A stretch of DNA of 64,000 nucleotides from Clostridium kluyveri (GTDB lineage: Bacteria; Bacillota; Clostridia; Clostridiales; Clostridiaceae), in contig NZ_CP018335.1 in assembly GCF_001902295.1 (NCBI RefSeq), positions 3,534,001-3,598,000 of the forward strand, written 5' to 3'. The translations under genes were made by a program, and so were the position numbers. How positions within the stretch are numbered: position 1 is the stretch's first letter; each line of letters opens with the position of its first letter. This document shows, piece after piece, positions 17,141 through 26,203 of the stretch. The notes beneath the pieces were generated by a model that searched no databases, was not told where the DNA came from, and was given only the letters and a program-made list of their open reading frames with translations.

Positions 17141-18367
17141 ATGAATATACTAGAAGTACCAGACATTGATTTAAAAAAGGAATTAAAGAAGTGTAATAGT
17201 ATGGAAGATTTAGTAGGGAAAAATGGACTTATGCAAAGGCTATTTGGAGGTATAATACAGCAGTTTTTAGAAGCAGAAATGGAAGAACATCTTGGAAGAG
17301 AAAAATATGCAAGGCTCTCTGATGAGGATAAAGACTATAGAAATGGATACAGTTCTAAAAACATTAGAACCAGTTTTGGCCCGGTTAAAGTAGACGTACC
17401 AAGGGATAGAAAGTCTGAGTTCGAACCTAAGATAGTCAAGAAATATGAAACTGTCTGTAATGAACTTGATAAGAAAGTTATAGGTTTATATGCACGTGGT
17501 ATGTCTGTAGATGATATAAAATCAGAGATAGATGAACTTTACGGGGTAGATATATCCCCTGCAATGATATCCAAAATTACAGATAAGGTCATGGATACAG
17601 CTCTAGCATGGCAAAATAGAGCCCTTGATCCAATGTATCCTATAGTATATATGGATGCTCTATATTTTAAAGTCAGAGATGAACATAGAATTGTAAATAA
17701 GGCTGCCTATGTCTGCATGGCACTTGATGTAAAAGGCCATAAAGACATTTTGGGAATATGGGTTGGCGAACAAGAAGGAGCAAAATACTGGTTATCTGTA
17801 TGCAATGATCTTAAAAACAGGGGTGTTAAAGATATTTTAATAGCCTGTATGGACGGTCTTAAAGGACTTCCAGATGCAATTAAAGTAGTTTTTCCTGAAA
17901 TTAACATACAAAATTGTATAATACACCAGATAAGGAATTCTATAAAATATATACCATCAAAGAATGTTAAGACTTTTATGAAGGATTTAAAAGAAGTATA
18001 TAAGGCAGTTAATGAAACAATGGCAAGTAAGTCATTACAATCACTGAATGATAAATGGGGAGATAAGTATCCTATAGTTGTACAGTCGTGGCAAAATAAC
18101 TGGGAAAATCTATCTACATATTTTGATTTTCCTCAAGATATAAGAAAAATAATATATACAACTAACGCCCTGGAAGGTTTCAACAGGCAGCTTAGGAAAT
18201 TCACTAAGATAAGGACTGTATTTCCTACAGACGATTCCCTTCTAAAAGCCCTATACCTGGCAACCGAGCAGATAATGCTGAAATGGACGGCACCTTCTCC
18301 AAACTGGGCAAATACGCTGGCCCAATTAACCATAATGTTTAAAGATAGAATAGAGCCATATATATAA
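17141..18367 (+). CDS. IS256-family transposase
   Basis: 408 residues, the usual length for the mutator-type DDE transposases. The N-terminal FGGIIQQFLEAEMEEHLG and RNGYSSKNIRTSFG are family motifs. Catalytic D-D-E candidates are in VYMDALYFKV (first D), ACMDGLKGLPDAI (second D) and TTNALEGFNRQLRK (E), with the conserved IQNCIIHQIRNSIKYI between. AAAGGAG precedes ATG 17141. The gene is intact inside a complete element. Confidence 0.97.
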   Translation: MNILEVPDIDLKKELKKCNSMEDLVGKNGLMQRLFGGIIQQFLEAEMEEHLGREKYARLSDEDKDYRNGYSSKNIRTSFGPVKVDVPRDRKSEFEPKIVKKYETVCNELDKKVIGLYARGMSVDDIKSEIDELYGVDISPAMISKITDKVMDTALAWQNRALDPMYPIVYMDALYFKVRDEHRIVNKAAYVCMALDVKGHKDILGIWVGEQEGAKYWLSVCNDLKNRGVKDILIACMDGLKGLPDAIKVVFPEINIQNCIIHQIRNSIKYIPSKNVKTFMKDLKEVYKAVNETMASKSLQSLNDKWGDKYPIVVQSWQNNWENLSTYFDFPQDIRKIIYTTNALEGFNRQLRKFTKIRTVFPTDDSLLKALYLATEQIMLKWTAPSPNWANTLAQLTIMFKDRIEPYI

Positions 18368-18402
18368 AGATAAAGCCTGTACTATTTTATATAAAGATGA
18401 AT

Positions 18403-18435
18403 AATAATAGTATTATTGCTAACAATACTATTATT
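18403..18435 (+). terminator. Hairpin after IS256 transposase
   Basis: AATAATAGTATT and AATACTATTATT form a 12-bp stem 35 bases after the transposase stop. It lacks a strong U tract. A second stem (AATTACTA...TAGTAATT) lies near 18483-18512. Both are inside the element. Confidence 0.5.
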
Positions 18436-18566
18436 AGAAAGCTAAACCACACTATTATTAGTTATTTCCTAAAAAATAAAAATTACTACAGGAATTTAAT
18501 CCTATAGTAATTTCCAAATAAATTTTATCCCGTCTATTCTATTTACACAAACCTATGGACGTTCCC

Positions 18567-18574
18567 CATTATAA
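18567..18574 (+). repeat. 8-bp target site duplication, right copy
   Basis: CATTATAA, identical to 17021-17028, directly follows the right end of the IS256-family element. Confidence 0.9.
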
Positions 18575-18632
18575 TTTAAAGAGAGATGGTTTTTAGAAAA
18601 TGTCTTTTCATTTTTAACTATCCAACCTATTT
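18575..18632 (-). pseudogene. 5' part of the interrupted DUF975-like remnant
   Basis: This minus-strand stretch reads IGWIVKNEKTFSKNHLSLN and runs in frame into the part left of the IS element once the element is removed. A stop at about 18632 closes the frame upstream, and the sequence beyond (from about 18643) belongs to a NusG-domain gene remnant, so a rearrangement preceded the insertion. Confidence 0.55.
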
Positions 18633-18642
18633 CTATATTTTA

Positions 18643-18689
18643 AAAGTAAGTACAGCAGGAGTTTTAATATATAAGAACTACACGGTATG
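18643..18689 (+). pseudogene. Fragment of NusG domain II gene (right duplication copy), 5' piece
   Basis: AGTACAGCAGGAGTTTTAAT and the following bases match 12408-12440 of the intact gene (AGTACTGCAGGAGTTTTAAT), covering its membrane anchor. Sequence ends at GTATG next to the IS607 element. The gene's middle is deleted. Confidence 0.8.
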
Positions 18690-18881
18690 CCGTTACGTAA
18701 ACTTTACAAAACTCTATAATAACATTATATAAGTTTAAATTTACTTCCTTATTCAACGTGTCCGATTTTGTAATCCTATTTGTAATCCTAAAGGATAACT
18801 ACTTTCGTTTGCTATAACACTCCAAAGGCTTAAATTCGGGTGTAACTCACCCTACACGATAGCATAATTCGTTAAAGTGCC

Positions 18882-19783
18882 TTACGCTACTTTATATCTT
18901 GATAAATTAATACTGGCATTTTTATCTCTATCTATTGCAGAACCACAACGCTCACACACAAAAGTTCTTTCTGATAGTGATAGTTTAGGTTTAATATATC
19001 CACACGCACTACAAGTTTTCGATGAAGCAAACCACTTATCAGCTTCTACAAATTCAATACCGTATTTTTCAGCTTTGTACTGAATCATGGTTTTAAATTC
19101 AAAGAATCCTTGCTTTGCCACCACTTTCGATAAATGACGATTTTTCATCATGCCTTTTACATTTAGACTTTCCATAACTATTCGAGAAGGCTTGGTTTTC
19201 ACTATCTCTGTAATCACCTTATGTCTATAGTCAGTTCTGATGTTATCAAGACTCTTGTGTAACTTTATAATATTCTTTTCAAGTTTTACAATATTGCTTG
19301 TTTTAACGTAACTTCCTCCTTTTTTATTTAGTTGGTATTTATTAGATACCTTACGCTGCAATCTACGCATTTTCTTCTCTAATTTCTTAACTCTTTTAGT
19401 TTTATTGATACTCTTATATGGTTCTTCTCTATTTGAACATATAGCTAAATCCTTGATTCCAAGGTCTATCTTCTGCTCTTAAAACGTGGTTTATCAGCTA
19501 ATCCCTTGAAGAACTTCTTATAAGCTTCACAACCATCTTTAACAGCTTGTTTAGCTACATTATTGCTAATAGAATTTAACCATTGATATTGCTCTGTTTT
19601 CTTTAATTGAGTTATTTCTTTTCTTAAATCACTATCTGATATGAACTTACCACCATTTTTATAGTTTTCTTCTTGTCTTGCCAAGGTCCAATTATAAATG
19701 AATCTTGCAGTACCAGAACATTGAAACAACTTAGCAATTTGTTTATTATTCGGTTCCAATCTAACCTTCATTGATGTTATCAT
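18882..19783 (-). pseudogene. TnpB, disrupted by an internal deletion
   Basis: Compared with the intact TnpB at 49925-51052, 226 bases corresponding to 50514-50739 are missing, joined at CTATC/TTCTGC, which also shifts the frame. The two surviving frames are 19466-19783 (N-terminal helix-turn-helix region) and 18882-19370 or so (catalytic C-terminal half with VMESLNVKGM, CSACGY and DRDKNASINL). The first RuvC aspartate region is lost, so the nuclease should be inactive. Confidence 0.92.
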
Positions 19784-20194
19784 TCTCTAACAACTCCTTA
19801 ATCATCTTTTCAACTTCTGAATTGGTTATCATGTCTATTAGTTGATTTAATCCTTTTTTATTGTAGTTTATTCCACTTCCTATGTCAGTAACAATATCAA
19901 ATTGATAACCTTTAGCAATCATATAGCTTTTAACATTCTCAATCTGTCGCTCTAAATCATCCTTTTGCTTGACACTCTACAATATTCAATTACTTTTTTA
20001 GTATTAGTTACAACGCCTTTAAGTCCTAAAAAATGATTGAGTTGTTCTTGTGAATAATATCTATATCCACTGGGAGTAATATGGTGTGGTTTCAATTCAT
20101 CTTTCTTATCCCATTCCCTTAATGTTTGAGCATTTTTACCTATTAGTTTTGAAAACCTACCTATAGAATAGTATTCCATAACATCACCTTGCAT
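19761..20194 (-). pseudogene. IS607 TnpA recombinase, frameshifted
   Basis: The MerR-like DNA-binding domain (YYSIGRFSKLIGKNAQTLRE) is readable from ATG 20194, but a 7-base deletion at TTGCTTGACACTC relative to copy 2 shifts the frame just after YCRVSS, the motif with the catalytic serine. Copy 2 itself has a large in-frame deletion in the catalytic domain, shared here. Confidence 0.88.
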
Positions 20195-20270
20195 CTATAT
20201 TACCATAAACATTGTATACATACAGGAATGTTATATAAACTTATATAATGTTTTGCTAACTGTTAATCTT

Positions 20271-20336
20271 CCTTCCCCACAGGCTTATAATAAGTATAGA
20301 TGGTAAAAATTCAAATTATGACACTATTACAAGGTA
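20271..20336 (+). pseudogene. Fragment of NusG domain II gene (right duplication copy), 3' piece
   Basis: CCTTCCCCACAGGCTTATAA onward matches 12668-12733 of the intact gene with few changes, up to the region of its stop. It lies directly beyond the right end of the IS607 element. Confidence 0.85.
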
Positions 20337-20394
20337 TGGCTTTGGATTCTCCTTCCATTAGTAATAGGTGCTGCAAAATCTATTAACCCTGCAC
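20337..20394 (-). pseudogene. Fragment of the PocR chemoreceptor gene (right duplication copy)
   Basis: About 58 bases match 13489-13547 inside the PocR domain of the intact chemoreceptor (TAGGTGCTGCAAAATCTATT is shared). The rest of that gene is gone. The order NusG-PocR-ATPase is the same as in the left copy, which shows that both regions come from one ancestral block. Confidence 0.82.
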
Positions 20395-20411
20395 AAATAT
20401 TTTTCAAAAAA

Positions 20412-22109
20412 TTAGATTAAATTTACAGTATAAATGTCCTTTTTTCCTACAACTATAATTAATATTTTCTTTAATTCCTCTTTTTCCAGCTCTTCCTGCA
20501 CCATTTTACTTTCTCCATATAATTGAAGTTGTTTTAATCCCTGCTCTTTTACTTTATCTAATGTATCCCTGTCACTTTCTTTTACATACTTCAATTCCAT
20601 AATCCATTGAAATTTAGTTATGTCTTTAAACTGGATTTTTCTTTTAAGCATTAAATCTACATAACCTTTATTGTTTTCATCTTCACTTTTTATAAAATAG
20701 GTTCCATCCACACCTAATAGGGTAAGAAACATCATCTTTACATTTTTCTCGTCCATCTGTATAAGATCCCTGTTGGAAAAATATTCTAATATATCTTTTA
20801 AAAGCTCTATTAAAGGCTCTATATTGCCGTACATTCGCATTTCATTTACCGCAATTCTAATCTTTTGAATTTCAATATTATAATCTTCATTGATTTTTTG
20901 AAAATGCTGCTCCCAATAAATAGTTTTTATAACGTAATTAGGTACCTTTAGCACAGTTCCAAGAGGTCCTGCTTCTTTTATAGTAAGCATTCCAAGATAA
21001 AAAAGCAGTGACTTAAAATTCTCTTTCACACTATACATAGTATGAATATTAAATCTGTCTACAAGAATTGTAGATGTTTCACCTAGGGACATTATTTCTT
21101 CTAAAGCTTCTCTGTCATTAAAATTACGTGCCAGTTGATTGACTTTACCGTAATCTGTCTTTACATTATTGTCTATCATTTCCTCTGGATATTCATTATA
21201 TGCCAGATAATTATCTAAAAAATACATTGACATATCCGGATTAAAAACAGTATGGCTTCTTTTATTGAATTTATACCCATCGTAATAGATAATCATATCC
21301 TCACAGATTTTTTTTCTAAGTTCCGCATCTTTTATATTAACTTCATCCATAATCCACAATAGTTCTTTTCTTGTAAACCCAAGCATAGCATTCAGTTTTT
21401 CATCTAAAGTGTAGTTTCTTGTTATATTAAAGCCACTAGTCAAATCATCTAACATTATAGGACTTACTCCAGTCATAAATATTCTGTTAAAATTATCCAT
21501 AGTAGCATCTTTTACAGCTTTATAAAAAACTTTTACAAAGCCTTCGCCATGAAGTATGCTGTTATAAGTACTTTGTTTTCCTCCAGTTATTAGTTCATTT
21601 GCAAAGTTATCATATTCATCTATTAAGAGAAGCACACTTTTATCTATTTTACTAGCTAAAAGTGATATATATTGTACTGCTATTTCCGCACTTTTTATTT
21701 CTTTAGAAATAACTTTATCTTTTAATAAATTTGAATAATGATTCATAAATTTTTCTACAGATAAAATGATCTTCTCATTAAAGCTTTTTCTTAATTCCTC
21801 TTCTCCCCGACCTGTATCTACACCAGCAAAGCTGATTTTCCAGACAAGAAAACTGTTTCTCTCTTCTGTAGGATTTTTACCTATATATAAATCACCAAAT
21901 AACTTTTCAAATTTATCCTTTTTGTTTATATCATAATAATTCTCCAGCATGGATATAAACAAACTTTTACCAAACCTTCTGGGTCTTATAAAAAATTGGT
22001 ACGGTGCATATATATCTAAAAGCTCTATATAATACGTTTTATCCACATAAAGATAGTCTTTTTCTCTTAAAACCTCAAAGTTAGAAATGCCATAAGGTAT
22101 TCTCTTCAT
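20412..22109 (-). CDS. AAA-ATPase-like protein with C-terminal PD-(D/E)XK nuclease domain
   Basis: 565 residues. The N-terminus IPYGISNFEVLREKDYLYVD and FFIRPRRFGKSLFISMLENY (Walker A-like GKS, about residue 48) are typical of the AAA-ATPase-like family. LLLIDEYDNFAN is the Walker B. The C-terminal third (DVDGTYFIKSEDENNKGYVD, then FQWIMELKYVK) has a D...E-x-K nuclease pattern. Many paralogs occur in anaerobes, often near mobile DNA; the biological role is unknown, defence or DNA processing being guesses. GAGGTGA precedes ATG 22109. A broken paralog lies at 14024-14974. Confidence 0.85.
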   Translation of the reverse strand: MKRIPYGISNFEVLREKDYLYVDKTYYIELLDIYAPYQFFIRPRRFGKSLFISMLENYYDINKKDKFEKLFGDLYIGKNPTEERNSFLVWKISFAGVDTGRGEEELRKSFNEKIILSVEKFMNHYSNLLKDKVISKEIKSAEIAVQYISLLASKIDKSVLLLIDEYDNFANELITGGKQSTYNSILHGEGFVKVFYKAVKDATMDNFNRIFMTGVSPIMLDDLTSGFNITRNYTLDEKLNAMLGFTRKELLWIMDEVNIKDAELRKKICEDMIIYYDGYKFNKRSHTVFNPDMSMYFLDNYLAYNEYPEEMIDNNVKTDYGKVNQLARNFNDREALEEIMSLGETSTILVDRFNIHTMYSVKENFKSLLFYLGMLTIKEAGPLGTVLKVPNYVIKTIYWEQHFQKINEDYNIEIQKIRIAVNEMRMYGNIEPLIELLKDILEYFSNRDLIQMDEKNVKMMFLTLLGVDGTYFIKSEDENNKGYVDLMLKRKIQFKDITKFQWIMELKYVKESDRDTLDKVKEQGLKQLQLYGESKMVQEELEKEELKKILIIVVGKKDIYTVNLI

Positions 22110-22261
22110 TTCAGTTCACCTCTGTATTTATTCTCTTAATATTATTTTACCATTTTCAAATCTCTTGTATAGAAGCAAAAAGTCGTCTCCCGACATTGCA
22201 AAAATTTATCATTGCAATAATGTCAGAAGTAAGTATAATTAAGACTATATATAACACTGTT

Positions 22262-22432
22262 CTAACTTGCTTGTGGTAATTCTAACTCAATTCCTGTCTT
22301 TAGAATTTCTTCTACTAAACCTGCTGGTTCTTCATATTCATCCATAGTAAATGGTTGAGGTTCTATATCCATATCATAATCAATTGCAGATAGTAGTAAG
22401 AAATGAATTCCATCAACTCTACTCATATCCAT
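22262..22432 (-). CDS. Small acidic protein of unknown function
   Basis: 56 residues, strongly acidic in the second half (DYDMDIEPQPFTMDEYEEPA). AGAGGAGG lies 6 bases before ATG 22432, a near-perfect binding site, which argues for a real gene; a longer reading from 22453 would start inside that site. I do not recognise it. It sits between the ATPase and the transglutaminase gene, and the left duplication copy lacks it. Confidence 0.5.
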   Translation of the reverse strand: MDMSRVDGIHFLLLSAIDYDMDIEPQPFTMDEYEEPAGLVEEILKTGIELELPQAS

Positions 22433-22599
22433 AAAATACCTCCTCTGTATCATTTAATACTCGTTTTGCCCTATTGGAATCAATAATACTTGATATTTTC
22501 TCCATATATATTATATCCAATTTGACAATTAATTTCACTAATCATTTTCTATTTAGTAATTGCCCAGCCTCTACATTCTCCTTACCTTTTCAAGATCTT

Positions 22600-22626
22600 A
22601 AAAAAGGCGTTTTTAACACGCCTTTT
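22600..22626 (-). terminator. Rho-independent terminator after transglutaminase gene
   Basis: On the minus strand GGCGTGTTAAAAACGCC is followed by TTTTTT, 14 bases after the gene's stop. The same hairpin is at 14985-15015. Confidence 0.9.
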
Positions 22627-22639
22627 CTGCCTAATAAAA

Positions 22640-23902
22640 TTACCCCTGTATTTTAAAAATAAGTACAATAGGTTTTGGAATGGCTTTTCCATCTTCAGAT
22701 AAAACATTTTGTGTTATAACCAAATAATAAGTTTTTCCCCCATCATATTCTCCTGATGGCTTGACATACACTGTATCCTTGTCATTATTATAGGTGACTT
22801 CTATATCTTCTACAGGGTACAAAAGATCATCGTACTCCTCATACACTAATACATTATTGCTGTTTACCGTAGATGCATCAAAAGGTTTGGTAAATTTTAT
22901 ACTCCACATTTTATTCTTTGATATATTGGATTGATTACCCCATTTTTTATACTTTGAAAAGTCAATAGTGACACCCTCTGAAGGATACTTGTAAACTGTG
23001 ACAGCAGCGGGATAAGCAGAAGTATCCCAGTTATGATCCTGTGATATCTGACTGTCTGTCAAGTTGTAATAGTCATATAAGACCCTGCCTTTAACATCAG
23101 GTATAGGATCATCCCAGGTACAGTCCAGATGGTACCACTTTCCATCCAACTTAACAAAATTCCAGGCATGTCCCTCTGAGTCAGAACCGCTGCCTGCACT
23201 TCCTGCAATAATTTTACTTTCCACCCCTGCCTCGGTTAACATTTTATAGGCCAGGAGCGCATATCCCTGACACACGGTTTTACCTTCACTTAATGCATTG
23301 TAGGCACTATATCTTTCAAGGGATGTATCATATTCCACATTCTTAACAATATAATCATGAATGGCTTTTTCCTTTTTATGGCTGTTCATACTGGAATCAA
23401 TTATTTCTCCAAGTATACTGGTAACTTTTGAATCCACAAAATTTTCCTGCGATTTTGTGGTAAGGTAGCCAAATCTAAAATCTATAGTAACATCATTTTC
23501 ATATCCACTGATGCTAATTTTATATCCTGTATAGGAATAATATAAATAATCATCTCCATTTAAGATATCAGAAATTGCAGATATTATTTCCGACCCTAAG
23601 TCCGAAGTATCTCCATCATAGTAAACAGAAAATTGTGTAGTTCTATTATACATTTTACTTTCTATTATATCCTTCAAATCAGAAATATTATCTGTAGAGC
23701 TACTGGCTGAAGCTCCATAGGAAGGTTCAACCGCAGTTCCATCATAGCTTACTCTGGCACCTTTAGGAAGCTCCCTGTTAACAGTTTCATAACTCTCATT
23801 AATAAGATTTTCTCCCTTTACAGCTTGTACCTGTACAGGAAATGCCAAAACAAAAAACAATATAAAAATCCCAAGTATATTTTTTATGTATTTACAATTC
23901 AA
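22640..23902 (-). CDS. Secreted transglutaminase-like protein with C-terminal Ig-like domain
   Basis: 420 residues. A TTG start (23902, with AGGAGGG upstream) leads into a signal peptide (ILGIFILFFVLAFPVQVQA). Residues about 175-290 form a transglutaminase-like domain: cysteine in GKTVCQGYALLAYKML, histidine in GHAWNFVKLDGKWYHLDCTW and aspartate in the same block give the Cys-His-Asp triad. The C-terminus (about 305-420, WSIKFTKPFDASTVNSNNV) is an SbsA-type Ig-like domain. It probably acts on surface proteins as a protease or crosslinker. It follows the Ig-like protein gene by 27 bases, so the two are cotranscribed. Confidence 0.88.
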   Translation of the reverse strand: MNCKYIKNILGIFILFFVLAFPVQVQAVKGENLINESYETVNRELPKGARVSYDGTAVEPSYGASASSSTDNISDLKDIIESKMYNRTTQFSVYYDGDTSDLGSEIISAISDILNGDDYLYYSYTGYKISISGYENDVTIDFRFGYLTTKSQENFVDSKVTSILGEIIDSSMNSHKKEKAIHDYIVKNVEYDTSLERYSAYNALSEGKTVCQGYALLAYKMLTEAGVESKIIAGSAGSGSDSEGHAWNFVKLDGKWYHLDCTWDDPIPDVKGRVLYDYYNLTDSQISQDHNWDTSAYPAAVTVYKYPSEGVTIDFSKYKKWGNQSNISKNKMWSIKFTKPFDASTVNSNNVLVYEEYDDLLYPVEDIEVTYNNDKDTVYVKPSGEYDGGKTYYLVITQNVLSEDGKAIPKPIVLIFKIQG

Positions 23903-23929
23903 TAAAAGCCCTCCTTACCCTACTTTAAC

Positions 23930-24565
23930 TCATTCAAACAAAGCCATTATTTCTGATAATGTATCTAAGGAAAAATTACTTAAGAAAACCATTTGAAGAT
24001 CCAACTTTTCTGTTTCTGAAAGATTATCGTACTGAGATTTAAGAGATGAAGTATCTATATCTTTAGAAGGGTCATTCATCTTTTTTATAAGTACGGACTT
24101 TACATCCGCCACCAGATTTTTTTCTGGCTGAGTTTTAACTGCAGCTTCAATATTATCCATTTTGTTCACTGTTTCCACAAGATCCGGGTTTGTAATGGTA
24201 AATTCCATTCTAACTTCTTTTGGAAGCTGGCAGCCATCTTTACTTGTCACTGATTTTTTTATACACAGGGTATAGGTTTTCCCCTTTTCATAATTTGAAT
24301 CAGGTAATAGAGTTATAGACAGGTTATCACTGCTCAAGGACAATGTAATTGGAACCATCTGCTCTTCACTGTCCAGCACCTGTATATTTTGTTCTGTAAC
24401 AGTACTTACATTCAATTCCTTATTAAATTTTATTGTCCAGCTTTTATTCTGCGCTATGTTGGATTTAGTATCCATATATTTTATGTCATAGTCAAAGGCC
24501 TTAACGGGAATACCATATACTAAAATACAAATTATAGATACTAGAAAAATATGTTTTAGTTTCAC
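23930..24565 (-). CDS. Secreted SbsA-type Ig-like domain protein
   Basis: 211 residues from a GTG at 24565 with AGGGGAGG upstream. A signal peptide (KHIFLVSIICILVYGIPVKA) precedes an Ig-like domain (NKSWTIKFNKELNVSTVTEQ to about residue 130) like those in the transglutaminase C-terminus and the S-layer proteins further right. The remaining part (KMDNIEAAVKTQPEKNLVAD) is helical with no known family. It is probably the partner or substrate of the transglutaminase encoded 27 bases downstream. Confidence 0.75.
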   Translation of the reverse strand: MKLKHIFLVSIICILVYGIPVKAFDYDIKYMDTKSNIAQNKSWTIKFNKELNVSTVTEQNIQVLDSEEQMVPITLSLSSDNLSITLLPDSNYEKGKTYTLCIKKSVTSKDGCQLPKEVRMEFTITNPDLVETVNKMDNIEAAVKTQPEKNLVADVKSVLIKKMNDPSKDIDTSSLKSQYDNLSETEKLDLQMVFLSNFSLDTLSEIMALFE

Positions 24566-24652
24566 AAAGAATCCTCCCCTTTAATATTTAGCTATATTAT
24601 AGCATAATAGAATAGGATTCATGGGAAAATTATGTGATATTAGTATTGAAAT

Positions 24653-25459
24653 TTACTCAAATATTACTTTCCATTTGTTTGAAAAATTCTCCGTTTTTTC
24701 TGGTGTTAAATCTACTTCAAAACTCAGATTGCAAATTCTTGCTTTTATAGGTTTTATAATAAATTCCTTCAAATTAAACTTTCCACTGACTATAATATTG
24801 TCATCCTCATCTTTCAAAGTCACAGGAATCTGCTCTACTTTTATACTCTTATCTGAAGAATTCCTTATAACTAAAGTTACATATATATTACTATTAACAT
24901 TAAGCGATATATTAAAAGTTGAAATAGCCAATTGTCCTTTTTCAATTTTAGGCAGCTCCTGTAAAAAGCTTTCAAAGCGAGGTTTGAATTTTATAAGTTC
25001 CTCTAGAATTTTTTCATATTCTATATTTGCATAATTTACGGCCTTTAATGCTCTATCAAAAATTACCCTGCATTTATTTGGTGTAAATTTATCCATGTGG
25101 ATTTCCGATTTCTTGAAATAAATCTTCCAGGGTCTAGCAGTACAAGAAGGCAAGTCTCCCATTTCTCTTAAATCAAAGACATTCCTTCCAATTTCCTCAT
25201 CCTCAGAATTTAATAAGATCAAGGGGACATATTCAAAATTTATGTTTTGTGATAATCCATTTCTAAAATATACTTTAGCTTCCAGTTCTTCTGACTGTTC
25301 AAATACATAAATTGTGGATATATTTACATCATCTTTTTCTATAGGCAATAATTCTTCAATTTCCTCCTGAAGTATCTCTTTTTGAGTATCTGATATTATA
25401 GATTCATCTTTTTTATCTAATGATAACTTAGTATTTATTTTTTTAGATATATTACTCAT
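24653..25459 (-). CDS. SLAP-domain protein with two repeats
   Basis: 268 residues, no signal peptide. Two SLAP-type domains: residues about 40-140 (PSCTARPWKIYFKKSEIHMD) and about 160-268 (GKFNLKEFIIKPIKARICNL, ending NKWKVIFE). The same domain pair is known from accessory-Sec-linked S-layer assembly proteins in Firmicutes, and here the gene lies next to large surface proteins. ATG 25459 follows TTGGAGGTAAAT; the longer frame to 25471 would begin inside that binding site. The role is inferred from context. Confidence 0.72.
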   Translation of the reverse strand: MSNISKKINTKLSLDKKDESIISDTQKEILQEEIEELLPIEKDDVNISTIYVFEQSEELEAKVYFRNGLSQNINFEYVPLILLNSEDEEIGRNVFDLREMGDLPSCTARPWKIYFKKSEIHMDKFTPNKCRVIFDRALKAVNYANIEYEKILEELIKFKPRFESFLQELPKIEKGQLAISTFNISLNVNSNIYVTLVIRNSSDKSIKVEQIPVTLKDEDDNIIVSGKFNLKEFIIKPIKARICNLSFEVDLTPEKTENFSNKWKVIFE

Positions 25460-25569
25460 ATTTACCTCCAAATTATAGTGAATTTTATATTTTTAGATCT
25501 ACTATTTTGAATACTTTTAACCCCTTGTTAAAAGGAAGCATATCTTAAATAATATTTTAATTAGAAATT

Positions 25570-26148
25570 CTATTTTATTACATCCGCTTTAACTTCATAA
25601 TCTGATGCTTCTGTATTTATGATAACTTTTCCTATTGAATCTTTTGGAGTTCCTTTTTTAAATACTATTTTTACTTTTCCATTTTCTATTATATATCTAT
25701 CATCTAATTTTAACTTATCTCCATTTACGGTAACACCTTTAATTTTTGATGAATCTTTTGTGGTCACATATAAATTACTGGAAAATAATTCTTCAGAATA
25801 TTGTGCACTAACAATAAAATCACCACTGTTACTTTCGTTAACAGTTATAGCATTTATTCTTTTAGCTAAAGCCTGTTTATCGTTTCCTTCTGGTAATGTT
25901 TCAACAGCTTTTTTAGCAGATGTTATATCAGTTTCACTTTTACTATGTTCCGCTTTAGTAACTTTATCTATAACAGTTTTTTTGGATTTCTCATCTATCG
26001 AATTTTTACTTGTTTGATTTGATTTAATCTGATTGTTTTTTGTTACATCATTTGAATTTTGTTGTTTATATCTTTTATATCCATAACATAATCCTATTAA
26101 AAGCACAGCTAATAGTACTACTATTAGCAACTTGGTTTGTTTCTTCAC
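25570..26148 (-). CDS. Membrane-anchored protein with shared surface C-terminal domain
   Basis: 192 residues from a GTG at 26148 (AGAGGAGG upstream). A hydrophobic segment (residues 6-23) anchors it. Residues 45-100 (KTVIDKVTKAEHSKSETDIT) resemble the helical domain seen in toxin-like and surface proteins. The C-terminal 80 residues (AQYSEELFSSNLYVTTKD, then GVTVNGDKLKLDDRYIIENG) are clearly homologous to the C-termini of the proteins at 30683-31324 and 31397-35398. No enzyme motif is visible. The shared tail suggests a common partner at the cell surface. Confidence 0.75.
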   Translation of the reverse strand: MKKQTKLLIVVLLAVLLIGLCYGYKRYKQQNSNDVTKNNQIKSNQTSKNSIDEKSKKTVIDKVTKAEHSKSETDITSAKKAVETLPEGNDKQALAKRINAITVNESNSGDFIVSAQYSEELFSSNLYVTTKDSSKIKGVTVNGDKLKLDDRYIIENGKVKIVFKKGTPKDSIGKVIINTEASDYEVKADVIK

Positions 26149-26203
26149 TTATATTACCTCCTCTAATTTATATGTCATAGTTATTATTCCTTATCATTTT
26201 TTC

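Larger units (their letters stand above)
17029..18566 (+). mobile_element. Complete IS256-family insertion sequence (1538 bp)
   Basis: The element has 26-bp imperfect terminal inverted repeats: left 17029-17054 (GAGAACGTACCTAGATTTG, then TGTAAAT), right 18541-18566 in reverse complement (GGGAACGTCCATAGGTTTG, then TGTAAAT); 22 of 26 positions match. It is bordered by 8-bp direct repeats CATTATAA and contains one full-length transposase gene. Intact ends, duplication and open transposase suggest a fairly recent and possibly active insertion. It interrupts a DUF975-like remnant. Confidence 0.95.
18690..20272 (-). mobile_element. Decayed IS607-family TnpA/TnpB element, copy 1
   Basis: The sequence is nearly identical end to end with the element at 49733-51542 but carries disabling lesions in both genes. 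Shared ends are CCGTTACGTAAAC on the left and GCTAACTGTTAATCT on the right. It is inserted in a NusG-gene remnant; joining the flanks at a CC dinucleotide restores GTATGCCTTCCCC of the intact gene at 12664-12676, fitting the GG/CC core and lack of longer target duplication known for IS607. Confidence 0.9.
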
